Source: Phycisphaerales bacterium (GTDB lineage: Bacteria; Planctomycetota; Phycisphaerae; UBA1845; Fen-1342). From it: a stretch of 36,741 bases of DNA. Below, piece by piece: positions 7,691 through 14,849 of the stretch (its first letter is position 1; each line of letters opens with the position of its first letter). Both the position numbers and the translations under genes were made by a program. Where the stretch lies: NCBI GenBank assembly GCA_020427345.1, contig JAGQOO010000006.1, positions 1-36,741 of the forward strand, given 5' to 3'. Under the pieces are notes generated by a model. It did no database searches. It was not told the origin of the DNA and saw only the letters and a program-made list of their open reading frames with translations.

Positions 7691-9118
7691 CTAACCGAGC
7701 AGTTGCAGCACGCTTTGCGGGGTCTGCTGGGCCAGGGCCAGAACCGACGTGCCGGCCTGGACCAGAATCTGGTCGCGGGCCAGTGTCGAGGTTTCCTGGG
7801 CAAAGTCCGCGTCGCGGATCTGCGATTCGGACGCCATCAGATTCTCCAGCGTGATGCCCAACTGATTGACGTTCGTATCGAGCGTGTTCTTTTCGAACGC
7901 GCCGAGTCGACCGCGCATCACGGCCACCTGACGAATCGCCTCTCTCACGATGCGCTGCGCCTGGTGGGTTTCTTTCGCGACGAGCGAGTATTGGCCGCCG
8001 GACTGAATCTGAGTGAGGAAGCCGACGTTGTTATCCCCCAGGCGCGTGGCCGCGACGGACTGAACGCCGACGCCTACCTGCAGATTCGTGTTGACTTCCG
8101 GACCGACCTGGAAATTGGCGCCACCGCTTGTGATGGCAAACGACGTCGTGCCCAGACCGAACGTCTGATCCAGGGCGATCTCCATATCGAGGGTGCCGGT
8201 CTTGATCGACAGATGGTTGCCGTCGCCCAGGCTGGAGGCGCCGTTCACGGTCGCGACGGCGTCGCGCCCGATATCGCGCGTTTGCGGATTGCCATTTACA
8301 TCGACCGTCTGGAACGATCCACCGGTTGAGAGTGTGCGGACCGAAACGAACTGTCGGCTGCCGAGCAGCTGGCTTTCAATCCGGAAGCCCGACGCGCCGT
8401 TGCTGGATAGTGTCGCGGTAACGCCGGTCGCTTCGGCGACAGCATTGATCGCCGCCACCATGGCCGAAGCCGCGGTTCCGGAAGTGAATTGGAGTGTGGC
8501 GACACCGAGATTGCCTTGCAACTCAAGAACAACCGAGCTCGTGACGTTTCCGGCAGGGTAATCAAGAATCGCTGGTTGCGCGGATGTCGTAACTTCAACG
8601 GTCACCGGGACAAACGGTCGCGTGCCGAACGAAGCCGAGTGGATGTTCAGCGCATCGATCACGCTGTAGTCGGTGCCGCTGGTGATGTAGTCGAGCGAGC
8701 CGTTGAGCAACTGCCGTCCGGCGAACGTGGTGCTGTTCGCGATACGGGTGATGCTCTCGATGGCCGAGTCGACCTGAAGCTGGTTTGCGCGGATTTCCTC
8801 TTCGGACAGCGCGCCGTCGTTGGCGGCTTCGACGATGAGGTCCTGCACGTCAACGAGCAGTCGGGCGACTTCGTCCAGCGCGCCTTCTGTAGTCGCGATG
8901 ATCAGGCTGGCGCGCTGCGTGTTTGAGATTGCCTGCCCGACCGCGCTGATTTCAGCTCTCAGGCGTTCGGACACGATCAGCCCGGCCGGATCATCGGCGC
9001 CGCGCGTGATCCGCAGACCGCTCGACAGGCGCTGAATCGTGCTATTGAGGTTCTGATTTGCGGAGGCGAGGTGTCGCTGAGCGACCAGAGCGCCGACGTT
9101 CGTGTTAATACGAGCCAT
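7691..9118 (-). CDS. fliC: Flagellin 2
   Basis: A 475-residue flagellin. The N-terminus is MARINTNVGALVAQRHLAS, followed by IQRLSSGLRITRGADDPAGL. The C-terminus runs through ASESQIRDADFAQETSTLAR to QQTPQSVLQLLG. The centre (about 150-390) is divergent and Thr/Ser-rich, with FAITSGGANFQVGP echoing FHVTGGGADFAIAP of flagellin 1. GGAGGA lies 7 nt before the ATG. The gene follows csrA by 81 nt on the same strand and is probably co-transcribed with it. Two unlike flagellins suggest a composite filament or alternative subunits. Confidence 0.95.
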   Translation of the reverse strand: MARINTNVGALVAQRHLASANQNLNSTIQRLSSGLRITRGADDPAGLIVSERLRAEISAVGQAISNTQRASLIIATTEGALDEVARLLVDVQDLIVEAANDGALSEEEIRANQLQVDSAIESITRIANSTTFAGRQLLNGSLDYITSGTDYSVIDALNIHSASFGTRPFVPVTVEVTTSAQPAILDYPAGNVTSSVVLELQGNLGVATLQFTSGTAASAMVAAINAVAEATGVTATLSSNGASGFRIESQLLGSRQFVSVRTLSTGGSFQTVDVNGNPQTRDIGRDAVATVNGASSLGDGNHLSIKTGTLDMEIALDQTFGLGTTSFAITSGGANFQVGPEVNTNLQVGVGVQSVAATRLGDNNVGFLTQIQSGGQYSLVAKETHQAQRIVREAIRQVAVMRGRLGAFEKNTLDTNVNQLGITLENLMASESQIRDADFAQETSTLARDQILVQAGTSVLALAQQTPQSVLQLLG

Positions 9119-9121
9119 TTG

Positions 9122-9138
9122 CCATCCTCCATGAATGG
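9122..9138 (-). promoter_or_regulatory. Candidate CsrA site at flagellin 2 Shine-Dalgarno
   Basis: The mRNA reads CCAUUCAUGGAGGAUGGC just before the start. CCAU (9138-9135) can pair with AUGG (9125-9122), leaving GGAGG in the loop. AGGAUG matches the core of the CsrA consensus. A further CAGGAAU lies about 23 nt upstream. The four-base stem is weak. Confidence 0.4.
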
Positions 9139-9199
9139 GCCTTGGCCAGATTCCTGGGGGTTACGAATTCCGTTTCGATCAGTATGGGAAGTCGGGTGG

Positions 9200-9436
9200 T
9201 TATTTCCGATTGTGGCCACGCGACGGGGTTGGGGTGGCGGCGTCCTCGGGTTCGAGTCCGGCCGCTTTGCGGTTCTCGCGCTGGATCGCGTCGAAGACTT
9301 CCTTGCGGTGCACAGGAATTTCGTTCGGCGCAATGATTCCCAGTCGTACCTTGTCCCCGCGTATGTCGACGACCGTGATCTGCACGTTGTCGCCGATCAT
9401 GATTGATTCGTCGCGCTGCCGTGAAAGCACCAACAT
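9200..9436 (-). CDS. csrA: Carbon storage regulator CsrA
   Basis: A 78-residue RNA-binding post-transcriptional regulator. The family core is intact: MLVLSRQRDESIMIG, then ITVVDIRGDKVRLGIIAP and EIPVHRKEVFDAIQ. The residues at the RNA-binding edges (L4, R6 and the R44-type position, here the R of VHRKE) are present. The C-terminus carries a polar tail, EPEDAATPTPSRGHNRK, longer than in E. coli CsrA. The Shine-Dalgarno AGGAAGGAG is spaced 7 nt from the ATG. In Bacillus subtilis CsrA represses flagellin translation and is antagonised by FliW. Here csrA sits between fliW and flagellin 2, as expected for that circuit. A GGA-loop hairpin in its own leader suggests autoregulation. Confidence 0.96.
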   Translation of the reverse strand: MLVLSRQRDESIMIGDNVQITVVDIRGDKVRLGIIAPNEIPVHRKEVFDAIQRENRKAAGLEPEDAATPTPSRGHNRK

Positions 9437-9513
9437 CCGCGGCTCCTTCCTGGGTTATGCCGATGCGGTGGGAAGCTCGCCGCCGCACGCCAAAGCGGAC
9501 GCCCTGTAAGTCT

Positions 9514-9532
9514 GCGCGACTTCCTGTCGCGC
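9514..9532 (-). promoter_or_regulatory. csrA leader hairpin with AGGAA loop
   Basis: Read on the mRNA, GCGCGAC (9532-9526) and GUCGCGC (9520-9514) form a perfect 7-bp stem around AGGAA, about 78 nt before the csrA start. A GGA held in a short loop on a strong stem is the textbook high-affinity CsrA ligand. The second GGA cluster, AGGAAGGAG, is the csrA Shine-Dalgarno itself, so one CsrA dimer could bridge both. Binding is inferred. Confidence 0.6.
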
Positions 9533-9579
9533 CGCCGGTGGGGCTTACGAGGCTCGGTTGCGATTGAAACCCACGGTTC

Positions 9580-9585
9580 ATTATA
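9580..9585 (-). promoter_or_regulatory. Possible -10 box upstream of csrA (TATAAT)
   Basis: A perfect TATAAT on the minus strand lies in the fliW-csrA gap. Transcription would start near 9573, giving csrA a leader of about 137 nt containing the hairpin at 9514-9532. The -35 position has no good TTGACA match; a TTTACGACA stretch upstream is too close. Confidence 0.4.
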
Positions 9586-9621
9586 GACAGCCTTGTCGTA
9601 AAGTTCGCTAGTCCGATTTTG

Positions 9622-10071
9622 TCACGCTGTCCGGGCCACCGGGCGCGTGCTGCGGGCCGACATCAGACGATGTCTGGTGCTGTATTTCTTCTCAGAGAGC
9701 ACGAGTTGACGGCCCAGGAGCGAGTTCACCCCGATGACGAGGGGCCCCAGCAGGTTGGCCGTCAGCGCGCCATCCACTTTGTTGACGATGACGAAGACCT
9801 GGCAGGCCTCGACTGCGTCGGCGTCGATCGACTCCAGCTCCTCGCGCCGGATCGTGGCCTGAAAGTCGGGCACGAATGTCAGCGGATCGCAAACGACGAA
9901 CGCCAGTTCGGGCCGATCGACGGATTGCAGCCAGAAGAATGCCGGATCGTTGTTCGTCTGCAGCAGCGCGAAACGCTGTTCGCCCGGGAAACCGGGCATA
10001 CCATCCCTGAACCGCATGATGCGGCTGTCATCCACTTCGATGGATCCGAAGCGCGACGTTTCGATGAGCAT
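9622..10071 (-). CDS. fliW: Flagellar assembly factor FliW
   Basis: A 149-residue protein from ATG 10071, chosen because AAAGGA lies just upstream; a GTG at 10098 would add nine residues. FliW family features are clear: MLIETSRFGSIEVDDSRIM, then F.DGMPGFPGEQRFALL, FFWLQSVDRPELAFVVCDP and a later VFVIVNK. In B. subtilis FliW binds flagellin in the cytoplasm; when flagellin is exported, FliW is freed and binds CsrA, relieving repression of flagellin translation. The order flgL-fliW-csrA-flagellin fits that role. The Lys/Arg-rich tail (KKYSTRHRLMSARSTRPVAR) is family-variable. A structured GGA-rich leader lies upstream. Confidence 0.94.
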   Translation of the reverse strand: MLIETSRFGSIEVDDSRIMRFRDGMPGFPGEQRFALLQTNNDPAFFWLQSVDRPELAFVVCDPLTFVPDFQATIRREELESIDADAVEACQVFVIVNKVDGALTANLLGPLVIGVNSLLGRQLVLSEKKYSTRHRLMSARSTRPVARTA

Positions 10072-10163
10072 TTCCTTTGCTCCCACGGCCCTGGCCACTG
10101 TGATCTTCCTGCCGCTCGACGCGCCGGTCCCAGTGACCGGATCCTCGCTTCATCGAGCCGGAC

Positions 10164-10178
10164 GGATCCTCCGGATCC
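10164..10178 (-). promoter_or_regulatory. fliW leader hairpin with GGA triloop
   Basis: On the mRNA GGAUCC (10178-10173), GGA, GGAUCC (10169-10164) forms a perfect 6-bp stem whose loop is exactly GGA. The motif GAGGATCC occurs three times on this strand (10180-10173, 10171-10164, 10146-10139). A second hairpin, CCGGTC/GACCGG (10140-10135 and 10129-10124), follows. A possible 21-codon ORF (ATG 10244, TGA 10181-10179) ends directly at the first stem. CsrA control of fliW is inferred. The rest of the 205-nt flgL-fliW gap has no gene. Confidence 0.5.
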
Positions 10179-10276
10179 TCAACCGCTTCCCTGCTGTTGA
10201 ATCACCTGTTCCGCATCACCGAGCCGTTGGCGACGCGTGAACATTGCCGCTTTCACTCCACTGCCCTCGTCTTCCG

Positions 10277-12202
10277 CTATTGCAGGAAGTCGAACAGGTT
10301 CAGTCGTAACACCTGGCTGGATGTGCTCAGGTTGGCCTGCAGCGCGATCTGCTGTTGCTGAAACCGCACGATCGCCTCGGCCAGATCCACGTCCCGCACA
10401 TCACTCTGCATAATCTCAGTCGCTGTCTTTTCCGAGGTCAGGCGCTCTTCACGATCCAGCATCGCCCGCGCCTTTGACGCCAGTTGGCCTTGAATCCGCT
10501 GCATAACCGGCATCACGTCCTGCAATCGTTCAGCCGCGAAGCCGATCGCGCGGGTGTCGTCCGCTTGCAGCGCTTCGCGCAAATCGAGCAGCGCTGTGAA
10601 TGGGCTGTCGACGCGAAGCGGGTGGATGTCATCGCCAACCACGCCTCCGGCGAATGTCCCGGATTGAAATCCGAGCGAGTCCAGCGCGGGCGAGACATTC
10701 AGACGCTCGAGTTGCAAGCCGCCCCCGCCCGTGTTGTCGATCAGTTCGATGCCGCTGCCGATGTCCGCGAGTCGCGCGGTGATGGCGCCGCCGCCGGCGG
10801 TGTTCAGCAGATCAAGCAGGTCTTGAATCGTTCCGTTGTCGAGGTCGATCGCGTCAAGGTCGATGTCGATGACTGTGCCGTTCGACGTCGTGATCCGGAT
10901 GTCGTCGCCGTCGACCGAATCGAGGCCGCGGCCTTCGTTCAGTTCTGACAACGGCGTTGTCGGGATACTCGAGCGGATACCGAGCAACTGCGCCGTATTG
11001 CCGCCAAGCTCTTCGATGCTCAGCGCCGGGCCCGAAACGCGGTTGAAAATGTCGATCGACTTGCCGTCGTCGCTGATCTTCGCCTCAACGCCGATGCCGG
11101 ACTGATTGATCCGATTCAGCACATCTTCGATCGTCTCGGCAGAGCTGAGATTGATGTCGGCGGTCTGCTCGCCGACGCGCAGGCGGATCGCCGACGTGAG
11201 CGACAAACCCGCTCCGCCGACAAGGTCGTCGATACGCGTACGGTTTGTGAGAATCGGATCGAGGTCGGCGCCGAGAATCGCCGGCGCCGGCGTCGTCATC
11301 GCGATGCCGAGGTCAACCGCGGTTGTGCCGCCCGCCACGTCAAATACCGTGACATTCAGCGGGCCCACAACGGTCGGCGAGATGTTGATCGCGTTCGCTG
11401 TGAATGTGGCCTGAAGCGTGGGGGGCATCTCGTCATTGAGGCGGTCAATCACGTCACCGATCGTGTCGGCGTTCGTGAGATCGATCGTGCTGGTGGTCGA
11501 GCCGTCGCTGACCTCGATCCGCCCCATGCGGATGCCGTCGGCATTCGCGCCGCGCAGGTCGACGAGCCGGGTGCTGGTTGTCAGCGCCGGGTCGAGATCG
11601 ACCGTTCCCCGCACGCCGGCGGAAACGGCGTTAAAGAACTCCTGCCCCGAAATCGTGAAGAAGTCCTGGCTGTAGTCCGTGTCAATGATCGCCTCACGGC
11701 GGCCGTTATCGCCATTGAACCGCACGCCCTGCGAGTTCAGCTCGAACGGCGGCGCGCTGGTGACGTGACCGCTGAACAGGTAGGAGCCGAGATGGGTTCG
11801 GTTCCCGACGGAGACGAGGCTCTCGATCAGAGAATCGACGATTGTAGCGAGAGCGGCGCGCTCGTCGGGCGAAGCCGTGTCGCCGGCGGTTTGCAGGGCC
11901 AGCGTGTTGGCTTCGATCATCATGTCGAGGGTGTCCTGCATGGCCGATTCACCGGATCGCATCGTGGCGTTGACGGTGTTGAGGTTCTGTTCCACCTGCT
12001 TGATGGTGTCGAGCCGTCGATCGAGGCGCAGGGCCTGCGACGCACTGCGCGGATCCTGGCTGGGCGCCTGGAACTTCAGGCCGGTCGCGAGCTGGTTCTG
12101 AATCCGGAACAGATTCAGATTGCTCGACTGAACCGTATTGAGCAGCGTGAACGACTTGAGGTACTGGCTCACGCGCGCCACATTGACCGGGACGATCGGC
12201 AT
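10277..12202 (-). CDS. flgL: Hook-filament junction protein FlgL, enlarged with IN repeats
   Basis: A 641-residue protein, about twice the E. coli FlgL (317). The ends are flagellin-like: SNLNLFRIQNQLATGLKFQA and SQDPRSASQALRLDRRLDTI in the N-terminal helix, and VDLAEAIVRFQQQQIALQAN to VLRLNLFDFLQ at the C-terminus. Between residues of about 211 and 510 lie three related modules beginning TRLVDLRGANADGIRMG (211), TRIDDLVGGAGLSLTSA (322) and TPLSELNEGRGLDSVDG (416). Each continues with a flagellin-IN type sequence such as ADTIGDVIDRLN, AETIEDVLNRIN and GTIQDLLDLLN. FlgL joins HAP1 (FlgK) to the filament. flgK lies 23 nt upstream, so they are co-transcribed. The repeats should form extra surface-exposed domains. 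Confidence 0.92.
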   Translation of the reverse strand: MPIVPVNVARVSQYLKSFTLLNTVQSSNLNLFRIQNQLATGLKFQAPSQDPRSASQALRLDRRLDTIKQVEQNLNTVNATMRSGESAMQDTLDMMIEANTLALQTAGDTASPDERAALATIVDSLIESLVSVGNRTHLGSYLFSGHVTSAPPFELNSQGVRFNGDNGRREAIIDTDYSQDFFTISGQEFFNAVSAGVRGTVDLDPALTTSTRLVDLRGANADGIRMGRIEVSDGSTTSTIDLTNADTIGDVIDRLNDEMPPTLQATFTANAINISPTVVGPLNVTVFDVAGGTTAVDLGIAMTTPAPAILGADLDPILTNRTRIDDLVGGAGLSLTSAIRLRVGEQTADINLSSAETIEDVLNRINQSGIGVEAKISDDGKSIDIFNRVSGPALSIEELGGNTAQLLGIRSSIPTTPLSELNEGRGLDSVDGDDIRITTSNGTVIDIDLDAIDLDNGTIQDLLDLLNTAGGGAITARLADIGSGIELIDNTGGGGLQLERLNVSPALDSLGFQSGTFAGGVVGDDIHPLRVDSPFTALLDLREALQADDTRAIGFAAERLQDVMPVMQRIQGQLASKARAMLDREERLTSEKTATEIMQSDVRDVDLAEAIVRFQQQQIALQANLSTSSQVLRLNLFDFLQ

Positions 12203-12225
12203 ACTCGTTTCAGCTCTCCGCGCCG

Positions 12226-13929
12226 CTAGAGCAGCGCCAGGATCTCATCCGACAATTGATTCACGGTGCTCAGGTACCGGGCCGCGCCCTGGTATGCCTG
12301 CTCAAACCGCGCCAGGTTCAGCGCTTCTTCATCCAGACTGACGCCGCTGATCGCCTCGCGCTGCGCGATCAAGGCTTGATATGTTGAGTCGTTCGCGTCG
12401 TAAGCGGCTTGTGCCGAGGCGGTTTCCACCGCCAGGTCGGTCACGATCAGCCGCTGAAAGTCCTGTATCGTGCGATTGCCGAGCATTACGCTCACTTTGC
12501 TCGGGTCGGCCAGCTTCGAGAGCAGTCCGGCGTTGTCGCCGTCGCCCTCGGCGCCGGTCAGCGAAGACGCGATCAGGCGTGGGTCGTTGCGGACGAGCGA
12601 GTTGACTTCGATGTCGCTGGCCGTTTGGCCGGTGAAAAGGCCGCCCAGCCCCAGCGCCGCCAACGCGCTCGAACTGTCTTCGCTGAACCAGAATTCGTTT
12701 CCGGTGTCGCCGCTGATGCGAATCAGATTGTCCGCCCCGACACTCGCGTTCAGGCCGGGCACAGCGTCGAGCGCCGCGGCGAGGTCGTTGAGCGTCGTGT
12801 CGTCGCCGTTCAGACCGTCAAGATCGACATCGATCTGGCGTGTAATGACCTGCCCGGTCGCCTTGTCGCGGACGTTCACGATGAAGCTGCCGTTGTTGAG
12901 CGGGAATGGCAGATTCGCGTTGCTCAGAGCCACATCCGGGTCGCTGACGGCGTAGGCGGAAGCCATCGTTGAGTACCCGACGGTTCCGACGCCGGTCGAG
13001 TGAATCTTGTTGACTTCGTAGATGATGCCGGCGGTCAGCTCATCGAGCTTTTCGAGTTGGTCGCGCAGGTGCGTGTCGCGCGCGGTCAGAATGCCGCCGA
13101 ACTCGCCCTCGCCGATGCGGACGATCGAACCGTCGTCGGCGTAGCGGATCTGCACGATTTCAATGCCGTCGACGCGCTCGATTTCTGACGTGAACTGACG
13201 CACACGATTGAACTCGACGAGCGGGTCACTGCCGGTATAGACGTTGACGGTGCCGTTCGGCTGTTCGCGAACGGTCACGTTTACGAGTTCGGCCAGATCG
13301 CGCAGTAACGCGTCGCGGTTGTCGCGCAACGGGCTCGCGAGCGTGCGGCCGTCCGCCTCTTCGCGGACGATCATCTCGTTCAGGCGGCCAATCTCATTCG
13401 CAATCTCGCCCACCCGCCGCGCCGCGACGCCGGCCTGCTCGTTAAGTCCGTCAATCTGATCGAGGAGGCCTTCGCGCTGGCGGCGAATTGTGTTGATCAG
13501 CGAATCCGCGGCCGCAATGATGTTGTCGCGCGCCGTCGATTCGCTCGGTTCAGCCTGCAATCCGCCGAAGGCAGAGAACAACTCGCCGAGGCGGGTTGAA
13601 AGGTCCTGGTCCGTCAGTTCGTTGTAGAGGGATTCGACGCGTGACAGGTTGTCGTAAACGGTTTGCGACGCTGACCGTCCGCCGAGCGATACCCGCAAGC
13701 GATCCTCGATCGCTGAATCGAAATGGCGCTGCAGCGCGTCGATCCGCACGCCCGAGCCCGGCTTGACTCCGCCGATCAGCGTGCCGCCGAACAGCGCGGA
13801 CAGTCGACCGCTCTGGCGCGTGTAGTTGACGTTGCCCACGTTGGCGATGTTCTGTCCGCTGATCGCGATCGCCGCCTGATAGGCGGCAAGTGCGCTGCGT
13901 CCGATTTGGAATGATGCGCCGAGCGTCAT
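12226..13929 (-). CDS. flgK: Flagellar hook-associated protein FlgK (HAP1)
   Basis: A 567-residue hook-filament junction protein. The N-terminal rod-hook motif is present: SFQIGRSALAAYQAAIAISG followed by QNIANVGNVNYTRQ. The helical region carries LYNELTDQDLSTRLGELFSA and LRDNRDALLRDLAELVNV, a strong FlgK signature. The C-terminus ends AEEALNLARFEQAYQGAAR-like (DEEALNLARFEQAYQGAARY) and STVNQLSDEILALL. The protein caps the hook and, with FlgL, supports the filament. It starts 5 nt after the flgN stop, so chaperone and client are translationally adjacent. Confidence 0.95.
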   Translation of the reverse strand: MTLGASFQIGRSALAAYQAAIAISGQNIANVGNVNYTRQSGRLSALFGGTLIGGVKPGSGVRIDALQRHFDSAIEDRLRVSLGGRSASQTVYDNLSRVESLYNELTDQDLSTRLGELFSAFGGLQAEPSESTARDNIIAAADSLINTIRRQREGLLDQIDGLNEQAGVAARRVGEIANEIGRLNEMIVREEADGRTLASPLRDNRDALLRDLAELVNVTVREQPNGTVNVYTGSDPLVEFNRVRQFTSEIERVDGIEIVQIRYADDGSIVRIGEGEFGGILTARDTHLRDQLEKLDELTAGIIYEVNKIHSTGVGTVGYSTMASAYAVSDPDVALSNANLPFPLNNGSFIVNVRDKATGQVITRQIDVDLDGLNGDDTTLNDLAAALDAVPGLNASVGADNLIRISGDTGNEFWFSEDSSSALAALGLGGLFTGQTASDIEVNSLVRNDPRLIASSLTGAEGDGDNAGLLSKLADPSKVSVMLGNRTIQDFQRLIVTDLAVETASAQAAYDANDSTYQALIAQREAISGVSLDEEALNLARFEQAYQGAARYLSTVNQLSDEILALL

Positions 13930-13934
13930 TGCCT

Positions 13935-14465
13935 TTATCCCACCGCGTCAATCAGAAGCTGCGCGCTTCTGCGTTGGTCCTGTCCGGTCGGCCCGTAGCC
14001 GATCGATTCCTGCCCGGTCTTCGCGAGCTCCGCGAAAACGTGTCGCACGTGCATGTGCAACGCGCGTGCCACTTCGCCCGCCAGGTTGTTCTTTTTTTGC
14101 AAATCCGTCGCCAATCGCTGCAAGCCCGCTGTTTTCGCGCGGATTCGCGAGGCGTGCGGCTCCGGCAGATGATTGGCAATCTCAGAAACGCGCGCTGTGG
14201 CCAGATCCGGCGATCGCAACGCTTGCGCGAGCCGGGTAAGAACCGCGCTGCGGCGTCGGTCCAGTTCCGCCATCAGCGTGATCAACGCCGGCTCCTCCTC
14301 CGATACCTCTCGCAGCCGGGCGGCGTTCGCGTTCCGCAGAGCGGCGAGCTTGTCGTCCGCGAGGCGCGTCAGGTCCGACAGGGGCGTTGCCAGCGCGGAC
14401 AATTCGTCCATGAGCGAGTCAACCGCTTCGCGCAGGCCCTGTCGCTCCATGACCGCCTGGGTCAT
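13935..14465 (-). CDS. flgN: FlgN-type export chaperone
   Basis: A 176-residue, mostly helical, charged protein with no signal peptide or membrane segment. Identification rests on modest family resemblance (a heptad-like N-terminal helix LREAVDSLMDELSALATPLS, a LNRKN-like element LQKKNNLAGEVARALHMHV, and a YGPTGQ tail typical of FlgN C-termini) plus position just before flgK. FlgN holds FlgK and FlgL in the cytoplasm and delivers them to the export gate. Its ATG overlaps the TAA of the rod-binding gene by one base (TAATG), indicating translational coupling. Confidence 0.82.
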   Translation of the reverse strand: MTQAVMERQGLREAVDSLMDELSALATPLSDLTRLADDKLAALRNANAARLREVSEEEPALITLMAELDRRRSAVLTRLAQALRSPDLATARVSEIANHLPEPHASRIRAKTAGLQRLATDLQKKNNLAGEVARALHMHVRHVFAELAKTGQESIGYGPTGQDQRRSAQLLIDAVG

Positions 14466-14845
14466 TACGTGACCCTCCCACGCGATATCCGGGGCTCGAA
14501 GTAACGTTCGACGCTTTGAGCGATTCCGCCGGGGTTCGCCGCCGCGACGGCGTCCGCAACGCGAATGTCGAGTTGCTCGCCGAAGACCTCCTCACCGCGA
14601 CCGCCGCTGAACAGTTCGGATTGGAACGGCATTTTCCGCGCTTCCGCGAGCAGCGGCTGGAAGAACAGGTTGGATAGCAGTTCAGACGACGCCTCGCGCG
14701 CCAGTCGCGGATCCTGCGGATTGTTGGCGTCCTTGGCGCGGCCAAGCTCGCGCAAGAATTGCAGGCTGCGCGTGTCGCCGGGCCGCAAGGCCGTTTGCGG
14801 CGCGCTCGGCGCGGCGATGTTCAGTTTGTCGCTGATCGCGTTCAA
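14465..14845 (-). CDS. flgJ: FlgJ-like rod-binding protein (no muramidase domain)
   Basis: A 126-residue protein with the rod-binding domain only. The recognisable core is ASSELLSNLFFQPLLAEARK, then FGEQLDIRVADAVA and ending SVERYF. In Enterobacteria FlgJ also carries a C-terminal glucosaminidase; here it is absent, as in many other phyla. TTG 14845 is chosen as start because GGAG (within the end of flgI) lies 7 nt upstream and the next in-frame start (14935) lies inside flgI. The protein acts in the periplasm during rod assembly. It is tightly packed between flgI and flgN. Confidence 0.85.
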   Translation of the reverse strand: MNAISDKLNIAAPSAPQTALRPGDTRSLQFLRELGRAKDANNPQDPRLAREASSELLSNLFFQPLLAEARKMPFQSELFSGGRGEEVFGEQLDIRVADAVAAANPGGIAQSVERYFEPRISRGRVT

Positions 14846-14849
14846 ACGG

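Noticed and set aside
9437-9621. tRNA gene in the fliW-csrA gap
   Set aside because: The region can fold, but no cloverleaf with T-loop and anticodon arms could be drawn. No tRNA was found elsewhere in the gaps.
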